Assembly (NCBI GenBank): GCA_944739405.2
Contig: OX123199.2
Location: 1,849,898-1,913,897 of the forward strand
Reading direction: 5' to 3'
Source of the DNA: Euclidia mi
Lineage: Eukaryota; Arthropoda; Insecta; Lepidoptera; Erebidae
Length of the DNA stretch: 64,000 nucleotides
Positions 31,452 to 41,501 of the stretch are shown in pieces (position 1 is the first letter of the stretch; every line of letters starts with the position of its first letter). A model generated the notes under the pieces. The model ran no database searches. It had not been told where the DNA came from and saw nothing but the letters and a program-made list of their open reading frames with translations. The position numbers and the translations under genes were made by a program.

Positions 31452-32435
31452 AACGTTGAATGGTCGATTTTATCAAAACATTTGCTGTAATCAGTGTAAA
31501 CGACATCGAACTGCTTACCCTGGCTCATGCTGTCTGTTAAGTAATCATAGAAGAGTGTCAGATTCGAGACAGTTGATCTCCTCTTTACAAAACCATGTTG
31601 AAATTCGTTAAAGGAACTATGTACATAATGCGGCATACAACTGCGAATGTACTACTTTTTCAAAAATTTTGGCAATCAAGCATAGTTTTGAGATGGGCCT
31701 ATAGTTTGCTACGTCACATTTTGACCCCTTCTTAAATATAGGGGTAATGTGAGCAGATTGCCACAATGGCCGCATGACCCCCTCAGATAAAGATTTGATA
31801 AATAACAAGCTTATGGGCAGTGAAATAGTTTCAGCACAATTAATTAATAGAAGAGCGGGTATCTTATCGGGTCCAGCTGATTTGTTTGGATTGATTTATT
31901 TTATGGTGCCAAGTTTCAGCAGAATTCGAAGTTCTGGGTATGTTCATGGTACTATTTTCGTAACAACTCCAGTATTCTGGAGCATATTTAGGTGGCGTAT
32001 TGGAAGTGCCACTCACATAGTTATCTTTGAACCTTTATTCAAACAGACTGGCATATCTGTATTCTTTAAATAGCTTAGTGCTAATAGACATTTGATGTCC
32101 TTATTAAATTGTCTGTTTTCCGTATACCTTTTTTGCCATGCCGCTACTTTGAACTCTCCTGAAAATATAAAAATAACATGTTTAAGTACACATATTGAAT
32201 ATTTTACTTTAAGTACGAAATCATATAATATGTGTAGGGTCAACTGAAACAATGACTGTTTAGGTTAGGTTAGAACTGCGACCACCAGAACCGAATTCTA
32301 CTTATTTCGCTTAATTCAGGCAGTGTGTCTTTTTTTTAAATACTTAAGTTTCTATGGAATTATTATTAATACAAAATTATTACTAGCCTATAAATAATCT
32401 GTCCAAGATGAAAATTGCAACCATGCAATTAAATA

Positions 32436-33114
32436 TTTTCAAAATTTGATCGCAGGCTTAAGATGGCTGCTTTTTCGAAGTCTAATATGCACTATTTTGG
32501 TTTGATATCAATATAATTTTCTGCTCCATATTCCATGATCATTTCAAATATTATATCATATGTCCTCTTGTCCTTGTGAGAACAAAGGCAAAATATCAGT
32601 GGAGAGGTTTTTGGGTCATCATGGAATATATTTCCGTGTATGGTGTATAATTGAGTAAATATTGTAGGCACGATTTTAAAAGTACCATCTATAACCCAAT
32701 AATCTGATTTAGTCAGAATTTCCATCAATTTAAATGTAGATAATATTATAATTCATTTTTATCGTATTTACGGTCCTTTATAATAAAATTTTTGCCTTCG
32801 ATTTGTGTCACTGACTCGTTAATTTCAAATTCTAAATTACCGGGTTCTTCTATTTTACTCCTTATTTTGCATTTTTCGCGATATATGCACTGTTTCAAAG
32901 CAGATGTTGATGGTAGGCTCTCCAAGACTTCAGAAGGTTCATTGGATTTACACTCATTCAATATTTTGCATAATTTGGAACCTCCAGCTACTTCCTTCTG
33001 CTTTTGTCGAATTTTTTTTTTTTTACGCAAGGGTTCTGGTCCATGAGTGTGATTTTGCGTAGGTTTTGATGGAATATGTACAACTTCCTCATTTACGGTT
33101 GTTTTTAACATCAC
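32436..33114 (-). pseudogene. MULE-type transposase remnant
   Basis: Frame 33114-32746 (MMLKTTVNEEVVHIPS, with a lysine-rich segment and CIYREKCKIRSK) is followed by 32728-32492 with YWVIDGTFKIVPTIF, QLYTIHG and PLIFCLCSHKDKRTY. Past one stop comes CILDFEKAAILSLRS (to about 32436). DGTFK, QLYTIH and DFEKAA are hallmarks of MULE transposases of the kind often joined to FLYWCH zinc fingers. The FLYWCH part itself is not clearly present. Two stops or shifts disable it, and the rest of the catalytic domain is missing. Confidence 0.7.
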
Positions 33115-33484
33115 TTTGCACTGACATATTTAGTGTTTTTTGCATTTAACACGTCCAGTAATAAACATTATTTGTTTAATTTGCTTTGTTATATGCATAA
33201 CCGTTAAGATAATTTTTACTTCCATTTTTGTTTGATTTAAACACTTCACACACGAACTCACTACTCATCGTGTGCAAATATATTAATAAATAAAACAGGA
33301 AAATACAATACGCGTCAGTACAACAATTGGCACACTCACTTTAATGGGTTGATTACACCTAACGAGTACAGTGGCGAGTCAGTAAATGCGCTCTCGGCCG
33401 AGAGAGTCGCCGAACCGAGTGGGTGGTCACACATATTTACTATAGTGGCGAGACAGTTTAGATTTGATCACGCTTATATCTGCA

Positions 33485-33705
33485 ATGGATCGCAAAAAAA
33501 AAGAATTTAAAAAAGTTTTTAACCAGCTGTTACCAGACATTACAATAAACGAATTGTGGGATTTATTAGAAGATGAAGTTAAGGCGAAATGCCATTGGAG
33601 CAACGAATTGCCTTTTTAATGAATTGCAGTCAAAAGATCCCAAAGAATTCAAGGCACTTTTGAGAATGACTGTAGAAAAATTCCACAAACATTCATGTAT
33701 TTTGT
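33485..33705 (+). pseudogene. Harbinger transposase N-terminal remnant
   Basis: Reads MDRKKKEFKKVFNQLL then ELWDLLEDEVKAK, a stop after about 43 codons, and in another frame ELQSKDPKEFKALLRM with TVEKFHK. A segment with xxDPxxFxxxLRM followed by xxxFxxL is typical of the region before the DDE domain of PIF/Harbinger nucleases. The DDE residues are absent. Confidence 0.6.
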
Positions 33706-33809
33706 AACACTGAATGAGTTTTATTGTTGTTTCCATGCTACATTTGTTATTAACGGACATTTTAATCTCAAGATTAGGATAATTTGAAAACAAAAACATA
33801 AATAAACAT

Positions 33810-35147
33810 GCCTTCTCAGCATTGTTGGCATATTGTATGCAAAGGTACTTATTGAAAGAGTTATGGAAATAACCGACAAGAAAATATGGGATGTACAAGC
33901 GGGATTCCGAAAGGGTATGGGATGCACGGATCAGGTTTTTTCCTTGCGAAGCATAGCCGGAAAATTTTTGGCCAAAGGTCAAAAGGTCTATTGCGCATTC
34001 GTGGATTTGGAAAAGGCTTAAGATAAAGTGGTGAGGCATGAAATGTGGTCGGTGCTGTCAATGAATGGGGTGGACAGCAGCCTCATTCGAGCTCTGAAAT
34101 CCCTTTATGAGGATTCTAGAGCTTGTGTGAGGATAAACGGGGCATACACTGACTGGTTTACCATCGATAAAGGTGTTAGACAGGGATGTGTAGCGTCGCC
34201 GTGGCTGTTTAACCTCTTCATGGACAGTTGTTTGCAAGATTTAAAACATAGTGACTGCGGATTAAGGATGAATGGGTTACTCGTCAAATGCCTACTTTAT
34301 GCTGATGATCAGGTTATACTTGCATCTTCAACGGAGGAGTTGCAGGAGATGGTAACAATCATGCATCGTGCGTTAGAAAGGAAAGGAATGAAAGTGAATG
34401 TAAGTAAAACGAAAGTTATGGTTTTTGAAAAGGAGGAATGCGTTACGGCTTGTAATGTTTTGATCGATGGACAGCGAGTGGAACAAGTGAATGAGTTTGT
34501 TTAGTTAGGTACGTTGTTTACAAGAGATGGTAAGAATGAAGCAGATATTGAAAGGAGAGTTAATGCAGGTAATTGTGTGAATGGAGCTCTGAAGGCGTTG
34601 ATGAACAGGTAAAATGTGTCCAAAAAGGCACGTTTGGCTGTACATAGAGGTGTGTTAGTGCCTACCCTTATGTATGGTAGTGAAAGTTGGGTATGGCAGA
34701 AGAGATTTGAAAGTAGAATAAATGCTGTAGAAATGAGAGCACTGAGAAGTATGTGTGGTGTGTCTTTGACCAAAAGAGTAAAGAATTGTGTGATACGAGA
34801 GTGGTGTGGGGTAAAAGAAGATGTAGTGACAAGCATTGAGAAAGGCATGTTAAGATGGTTTGGGCACATGGAGAGGATGGATGACGATAGACTGACAAAG
34901 AAGATATATCAGGCTAGTGTGAATGGGACAGGACAAAGGGGAAGACCTAGGAGAACGTTCTCTGACCAGATTGGAGACATCCTGAAAAAAGGACAAGTCA
35001 GAAGTACCCTTAACAGAAGAGCATGCATGAGAAACTTGATGGGAGTGAGTGAAGCAAGTGAGGTATGTCAGGGTCGTTGCAAGTGGCGTTCCGTAGTCTC
35101 TGCTTACCCCTCCGGGAAACAGGCGTGAGTCTATGTATGTATGTATG
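33810..35147 (+). mobile_element. RTE-like LINE, 5'-truncated, RT to 3' end
   Basis: RT from YAKVLIERVMEITDKK through GFRKGMGCTDQVFSLR, FVDLEKA (a stop follows at 34021, where YD is expected), GVRQGCVASPWLFNLFMD and CLLYADDQVILA (34295-34330). Two more stops lie at 34502 and 34610. The C-terminal part is [28 protein letters not shown] and [16 protein letters not shown]. The 3' end is cgtgagtctatgtatgta and so on, a (ATGT)n tail. An 11-bp target duplication taaataaacat flanks it (33799-33809 and 35148-35158). The N-terminal endonuclease is missing; three in-frame stops disable the frame. Confidence 0.9.
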
Positions 35148-35427
35148 TAAATAAACATAACGAACGAAAGAGTGGCGAGTGGCCGAGTGACAATCGAGAG
35201 CGTGTTCATACGTGCCGAGCGGGATACCGAGTCGCTGCGGGGGTAGACAAATGATGCGGGGAGGTGGGTACTCGGCCTAGTAAACAGATTGGGATTCTAG
35301 TGACTCTCTCGCCTCTTTGCTCAGCCGAGCACTCGGCCGAGCACTCGTTAAAGTGTTTATACCAACCGAGTACTCGGCCGAGGCCACTGACTCGCCACTG
35401 TACTCGTTAGGTGTAATCAACCCATAA

Positions 35428-37261
35428 AAGACAGTGCAATAAAACGAAATAGTGCGGCAATAGGTGGGTACTTCAATAAAATTATTTTAAAATACCACCT
35501 TTTGTACGGCTTCGCGTAAGTATTGGTTAGTAATTAGTTATTTTTAAAAACTAATAATTTATCTTTTAACTTTTTGTACAATCACCAATTTGGCAAACGA
35601 ATTATTCAGTCATGTGATTATTTTTAAAATAATATTTTAGCAGTTTCATTATTTCTTAAGTAAAACATTTGCGAAACCTGTATTTTGTCAAATGATTGTT
35701 TTTATAGTAATATGTTTGCGAAATGAAAGTTTGTCAAATGATTAGTTTTTCTTTTGTTGTAAAATTATCTTTTGTCATACTTTTTTTGTCAAACAATAGT
35801 AAACCGTACATAGGATAAGTTTAGTATATAAGATCATGTAGAATAAGAAATAAACCAGTCACAAGTTCAATCCAACTTTGACTCAATACCCTTCCCACAC
35901 CTCAGACGGTGGCCAAGACACCTTCAGCCATCAATACCGATCAGCTCGATGAGTCTGTTGAATAGACTGCCAGAAAACCATCTCCACCATACCTGATTCC
36001 TACCCTAAGTCCGTCTATCATCATAGGTCTCCGGTGGCAGATATCCCGCACCTATCTATATAAGCATAATTATAAATAAGTATAGTAGGGCTAGGATCAA
36101 GGGATTGTAGGGACATATAGGATTAGGGTCTTAGGTGCGTACGAATCGTAGGTCTGTATCACAGCATACCACAGTAGTACCACGATAGTACATGCCAAAG
36201 GTTGAAGGCCTAGTAGTAGGTGCGTATAAGTACTGGTATGTATCACAGAATACCACAGAGCACCAAGCCTGTACGCATTTTACGCTATGTGCAAGTTAGG
36301 ATAGGTTTAGGATACATATAGGTATAAGGATTAGGATAACTAGGATAGGATATTATAGGTGATAGGCTAAGACTCTAGGATAGTGTAGGCTAACAAGTTA
36401 GATTAGTCCCTTAGCGTTTAGGCATTCCTGTACAGCAGCGTTAATAGCCCTAGGCTGCTACCCCGCTGTTCATGTGTTCCTTCGAGCCGGATTTGTTTGC
36501 GTTGATTTGTTGTACGTCCATCTTGCTGCCCTCTCCTACCCTGTTCAACCAAACAAGGGGTGGGGTGAAAACAAAAAGTAACTTAGTTGCGATCTGTTTC
36601 CTCGTTACGGTATGTGCGACTTCTCGAGCACCGGGGCAACCCTGTTCATCATCATCATTACTACCGATACCTGATCCGCTACCGAACGACGCAACTAAGT
36701 TAGTCAGTCACTTAATATACAGCGAAACAAGCGCTAGCGTTGGTGCGCAAGTCTGCTTTATACCAGTTGTCAGTCAGCAATACGTCAATTTAGCTCTAAT
36801 TTTGGTGGTCCGAAGTGTTTGCGGCACGCACGGTCGTGCTAAAAAAATCGTTCTGTTGGTCGCGGTTTTTTTACGTTTTGTTTTACTTAAACCAAGAAAC
36901 GAAAGTAGAAACTATTAGAATATTTCATATTCTATGCATTTAAATCGTTTCAGAAGGGCGAGGGAAACGAAACGCGCCAAAAAATATTGAAATATAATTA
37001 TCTGTTTCTTAGTTGCGAAAGCGTCCGCCATTGTTGTGTTTTGTTCCGCGATCTTTATAATAAAAGTTGTCTTGTGGAAGAAACCGGTGAATATTTTATA
37101 AAGATACTTATATAGATTTACTCAGAAATAAATAAATATAAATTATGAAGTGACATTATTCGTGACAAAGACAAGAAATACAGTGATAAAAGGCAAAAAC
37201 TTTTTAGAAGTGCTATTTCTACTCTTGAAACTCGCTATTTTCGTAATAGTTTTATGATATA
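35428..37261. other. Region with an LTR-like promoter segment and unrecognised sequence
   Basis: 35460-35815 is AT-rich with repeated tttgtcaaatgatt. A TATA-like tatataaga (about 35825) and aataaa (about 35849) follow within 25 nt, an arrangement seen in LTRs, but no second LTR or pol gene is present. 36080-36400 is a low-complexity stretch with many taggata units and a roughly duplicated cgta-rich segment (ctgtatcacagcatacca and atgtatcacagaatacca). A 148-codon frame at 36472-36918 has no resemblance that I can name. Confidence 0.35.
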
Positions 37262-37363
37262 CTAGCTGTACCCGCGACTTCGTTCGCGTAAATGTTGGAA
37301 TTTAATTAGCATGATATTTATGCCAAGAGTATATAATATTTATAACTTTTATATGTATATTAT

Positions 37364-38601
37364 CTATCTATATTGTCACGCCTGTCTCCCATTGGGGTAG
37401 GCAGAAACTATGGAAAACCACATGCTTCGGTTCAAACATACCTCTTTCGCTTCCTTGACATTCATTAACCTCATCATGCATGCGCGTCGGTTATGGGTAC
37501 TTTTAATTTGGCCCTTTTTTAGTACGTCACCTATTTGGTCAGCGTACGTCCGCCTAGGGACCGACATTTCCATTCATTCTCGCACGATAAACTCCTTTCG
37601 TTTTTCTTCTTTCATATATCCGTTCCACATGTCCAAACCAACGCAACATTCCTGTTTCAATCTTTGTCACTACATCTTCTTTAAGACCACACCTTTCCTG
37701 TATCACACTGTTACGCACTTTATCTATCATACTTACTCCGCACATACTCCTTAAAGCTCTCATCTCCACAACATTGATTCTACTTTCATGCTTCTTCTGC
37801 CATACCCATTATTCGCTGCCATACATTAGTGTTGGCGCCGAAACTCCCTGCAGTACAGCAAGGCGAGCCTTACTTGGGATAATTTCGCTACTGATGATGG
37901 ACCATAAGGCGCCATTCACACTATTTCCTGCTTTCACTCTCCTTTCAACATCTCTCTCACATTTGCCATCTCTCGTAAACAAAGAGCCTAAATACACAAA
38001 CTCATTCACTTGTTCCTACTTTTTCATCTCCTATCATTATGTTACATTTAGTTATACTGTTTTCCCTCTCTATGACCATGACCTTAGTCTTACTTACATT
38101 CACTTTTTCATGCCCTTCTTCTTATACGCCTCATTCATTACGGTGACCATATGCTGTAAATCAGACGCTGACGACGCAAAAAGAAGCTGATCGTCAACGT
38201 ATAGCAGGGTCTTAAAAACAGATTCACCCATTCTTAATCCACATTCAGACCCTTTCAGATCGGTCAAACAACTGTCCATGAATAGATTGAACAGCCAAGG
38301 AGACGGTACACATCCCTGTCTAACACCACGATCAATGTTAAACCAGTCCGTGTAGGCCCCGTTTATTCTGATACAGGCACTTGAATCCCTATATAAGGAT
38401 TCAAGTGCCCGTATCAGATTGCTGCTCACTCCATACACAAAAAGTGTTGACCAAAGTTCATCCCTCACCACTCGATCGTAAGCATTTGCCAGGTCAATAC
38501 AGGCGCAGAAAACCTTCTGGTGTTTACTTAAGGTTTTTTCTGAAATGCACCTTAAGGAAAAGACTTGATCCGTACATCCCATTCCCTTTCTGAATCCCGC
38601 T
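37364..38601 (-). mobile_element. RTE-like LINE, 5'-truncated, second subfamily
   Basis: Minus strand: MGCTDQVFSLRC, DLANAYDRVVRDEL, GVRQGCVPSPWLFNLFMD and catalytic TLLYVDDQLLFA (YVDD in place of YADD), then [28 protein letters not shown] and RRTYADQIGDVLKK, ending at the common RTE 3' end near 37378. Frameshifts separate the pieces. A 10-bp target duplication tgtatattat (37354-37363 and 38602-38611) brackets it. The sequence differs enough from the 33810 copy to be another subfamily. Confidence 0.9.
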
Positions 38602-38687
38602 TGTATATTATATACCTAATATATATCTTTAGAGAATAATTTCTTTATACACAACATTAACTGTTTTATCACCTTCACATAGAACAT

Positions 38688-39026
38688 ACATACATAGACT
38701 CACGCCTGTTTCCCGGAGGGGTAGGCAGAGACATGGAACGCCATTTGCAACGATCATGACATACCTCTCTTGCTTCATTCACTCCCATCAAGTTTCTCAT
38801 GCATGCTCTTCTGTTTAGGGTACTTCTGACCTGTCTTTTTTTAGAATATCTCCAATCTGATCAGAGAACGTCCGCCTAGGTCTTCCCCTTGGTTCTGTCC
38901 CAGTCACACTTGCCTTATATATCTTCTTTGTCAGCCTTTCATCTTTCATCCATCAGTGCTCTCATTTCTACAGCATTTATTCTACTTTCATGACTCTTCT
39001 GCCATAGCCAACTTTCACTACCATAT
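38688..39026 (-). mobile_element. RTE-like LINE 3' end, short copy
   Basis: 339 bp containing only the C-terminal domain and 3' end (tagactcacgcctgtttc at about 38695) with the (cata)n tail. A target duplication of 9 bp, atagaacat (38679-38687 and 39027-39035), flanks it. It is an internal-deletion relative of the copies at 6091 and 33810, since the stretch between the YQA region and SESW is missing. It serves as the empty-site reference for the MITE at 6201. Confidence 0.85.
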
Positions 39027-39039
39027 ATAGAACATGTAA

Positions 39040-39130
39040 ATTATTTTTACCGATCATGTGAAAAACAACATGTTCGGATGTCGATTCCAGCTGTTTCAAG
39101 TGTCTCTCCCTGCGATTTATTTAGAAAATA
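39040..39130 (-). pseudogene. Helitron helicase C-terminal motif remnant
   Basis: A short minus-strand reading gives NKSQGETLETAGIDIRT then CCFSHDR. In Pif1-type helicases of Helitrons the corresponding motif is NKSQGQTL-x-x-VGIDLR followed by FSHGQLYVA. The frame is closed a few codons further upstream by stops, so only this conserved block survives. It confirms that the surrounding element is a Helitron rather than only a CTAG-ended repeat. Confidence 0.65.
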
Positions 39131-39810
39131 CACACAGGACTACAACTATCCAGCCCTGCCGAAAGTAAGAAAGCCCCATTGAGTAATTCAATAGGTATCT
39201 GAATTCATGGCTCAGTCTCCCGCTCAGAGATTCCCACGTACGTGACGTGAGGAGTGGAAAATTGTATAAGAACAGAACACGAACGCACGAAAGAAATCCA
39301 AGAAACACGATAACATTCAACAAACATAAACTCATAAGTAACGTCAAATACCCAATCCAAGTATTCCAACGACGACGAAAGCAAATTATCCGAGATCCTG
39401 ATCAATCCTCGGAGAACCACCGCCATTCAGAAAAGACGTCATTTGTCAACGCTATCTATGTTTACATATACAAACCGACCGAGATAGAAAATAATAATTA
39501 TGGACTAATCGACAATTCATTGAAAAAGGATCTATAGTCATTGTATTTATCATTTAAAATAAATATTAATGAAATTATTATAGAACTATTATATAAACAA
39601 TAATTTGAAATACATGAGATTGACTGTTTAAATTAAGTGGACATTGTAATAAATTTTGACACAGATACTTTTTGTTTATGAAAGTGCCGAATATTATACT
39701 CTATTATTTTTTAATAAGAGAAAGATACCCGACATAATTATTGTCTTTTTTGCAAGAAAAAAAAAATTTGCTAGAAAATTAATTGAAAATAGTGACATCT
39801 ATTACTAACT

Positions 39811-40370
39811 TAGCTTTTTGTTACGCGTTCAGATTATAATTTTTTTAGTGGCGTTAGATTCGTTTGTTACAAATAAATAATGTATTGTGTGAAAACCTAA
39901 AGGTATATGTGATAATGTTTTTGTGTTTATGAACCAAATAAGTAATGCAATTCATTAATATGCGATGAAATGTTTGTGTGAACGAGTGAAAAAAAACAAA
40001 CCTCTAATTTTGTAAGCTTGTTTTGCCGGAGAGGTGAGTATTTAGTACTTATTCATCTTATTAATATGAGAGCTAATTTTATAACCAACACAATGATATG
40101 CAATTTATGTGATATAATTATATTAAGGTGTCATAATTAATTTTTTCCGGTAACCTATGCCAATGAAAATTTGCAGCCACGTGACCTTGCGACACCTAGT
40201 TTGATTGCATCTCAAGGGTTAAGGGACAAGAGGACCGCGTGTTACTGGTTTTTGCTCGAATAGGACTAAAATCCTAAATCCTACCCGACCGGCAAAGGAC
40301 CACAATGAACAGGGACTAGAAGCCCTTCGCTATTAACCCAACTACAAGTACAGCTTGAACAAAAACCAAG
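39811..40370. other. AT-rich stretch before the old BEL/Pao element
   Basis: No supportable gene. A donor-like gagaggtgagtatt at about 40031 was noticed, but nothing links it to an exon. Confidence 0.4.
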
Positions 40371-41500
40371 TCAAACATGTCTTCCGCGACGGTACCGGAC
40401 ACAGAATATAACACTTTTAGCGACGGCCCTAGTGCACACATACGCCAAAGATGGCACGTCACACTTACTAAGTGCTGTGTGATCAAGGTTCCCAGGCTTC
40501 ATTCTGCACGGAAGAAGTAGCCCAATTACTTTACTACCCTCGCAGCAAAATAAAATGCGAGATAGTAGGTATCGGTAATGAGACACTGAAGACTTCAAAC
40601 TACAGTATTGAAGTTAACTTACAACCAAGATTCCCAGCCGAATTTAAGTTACCCGTAAAACTCATTATATTACGGCAGTTAACGGGTGCGTTACTAAATA
40701 AAACGATACAAAAAATAGAAACGGACTGCTTAGTAAACAAGCTAATTGCAGATCCCACTTATTATAAGCGAGGTCCAATAGACATAATATTGGGCGCTCA
40801 AGAATATAGTAGAATATTGTTACAAGGCTACACAAAATAGAAAACGGTATTATTGCCCAGGACAAGGAGTTTGGATGGATATTATCCGGTATATGCAGCA
40901 ACATACGAATTGCTAGTATGACAACGCGCTCAGTTGAAATGCAACAATTAACAAAATTTTGGGAATTAGAAGAAATACCGGAGGGAGAAAGTGTATCCAA
41001 CAAAGACCAATTATGCGAACATCTGTACTAACAAACCACAGTAAGAAATCGAGATGGAACCTACACCGTTCGGCTTCCGTTTAAAAATCCTAAAAATACA
41101 CGCCAAAAGGCCGCTGCGAGACTGTTACAATTAGAACGAAAATTTGAAGGAAATAAAACATTGCGAAATCAATACAAAGAATTTCTAGACGAATACCTAA
41201 AAATGGGTCATATGAGAAAAGTGCCGCAATCAGACTACTACCAAGGAAAATATTATATACAACATCAACCAGTGATTAAAGAAGACTCATTAACCACCAA
41301 ATTACGGGTAGTGTTCGATGCGTCAAGCAAAGTTAAATCACACAAGTTTAAACTCCAATATGTACACGGGACCCAGGTTATAACAAGATTTGGCTTCTAT
41401 ATTATTACGGTGGCGTAAACATAAAATAGTGTTTATGACAGATATAGAAAAAATGTACAGAATTATAAAAATAAATGAACAAGACTATAAGTACCAGAGA
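40370..41500 (+). pseudogene. Old BEL/Pao pol, upstream half (protease to RT)
   Basis: Aspartic-protease-like region LLSVLCDQGSQASFC with TEEVAQLLYYPRSK (about 40462-40545), then ETDCLVNKLIADPTYY and RGPIDIILGAQEYS (40725-40808), where a conserved DILLGA-type box is expected. RT entry: VRNRDGTYTVRLPFK (41042 on), SLTTKLRVVFDASSK (41289-41335), and TDIEKMYRII at about 41440. Several frameshifts and stops. It ends abruptly at cagagaaaa (41500), where the Dong cluster begins, and continues at 49207. No gag or LTR is recognisable upstream. Confidence 0.8.
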
Positions 41501-41501
41501 A

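Larger units (their letters stand above)
30126..32165 (-). pseudogene. Jockey-superfamily LINE remnant, interrupted by a GC-rich element
   Basis: On the minus strand from about 32165: linker (FKVAAWQKRYTENRQF), NPNKSAGPDKIPALLL, the HITPIFKKGSKCD and NYRPISKL region (31808-31620), NEFQHGFVKRRSTVSN and YTDYSKCFDKIDH (31590-31450), then motif B PSGVPQGSLLGPLL at about 31295 and the catalytic CFADDMKIF near 31200. It breaks off at DAHALQLDFL (about 31118). A distal piece (30530-30340) and a (TTTA)n tail (30126-30165) may be its 3' end, but much of the thumb is missing. Frameshifts include a 32-bp tandem duplication at 31388-31451. Not functional. Confidence 0.75.
33345..35424 (+). mobile_element. 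PIF/Harbinger-type DNA transposon remnant with nested RTE
   Basis: Terminal inverted repeats start tgggttgattacacctaa at 33345 and match the reverse complement of the end at 35424 over about 39 bp, flanked by TAA on both sides (33342-33344, 35425-35427). A 3-bp TAA/TTA duplication is the PIF/Harbinger signature. The internal frame at 33485-33705 resembles the start of a Harbinger transposase. Most of the transposase has been lost, and the RTE copy 33810-35147 lies in the middle. Subterminal regions carry repeated ctcggccgag palindromes (about 33394, 35343, 35377). Confidence 0.85.
37262..39810 (-). mobile_element. Second Helitron, helicase-bearing remnant, minus strand
   Basis: The 3' end on minus reads cgcgaacgaagtcgcggg then tacagCTAG and host T, matching the end of the Helitron at 25969 almost base for base (plus 37262-37350). 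39230-39805 is homologous to the other copy. Two RTE insertions (37364-38601 and 38688-39026) sit in it. Unlike the first copy it keeps 38612-38687 and 39036-39230, including a helicase motif. The 5' end was not resolved: similarity between the copies stops at about 39805. Confidence 0.65.

Noticed and set aside
36472..36918. 148-codon ORF as a host gene
   Set aside because: No resemblance, unusual composition and no splice or conserved motif. It is kept only as part of the unassigned region.
38370..38415. 19-bp palindrome with one mismatch (loop 38389-38396)
   Set aside because: It lies within the RTE reading frame and encodes the normal ALESLYRDSSACIR segment. The other RTE copy is also partly self-complementary there, so it need not be a template-switch event.
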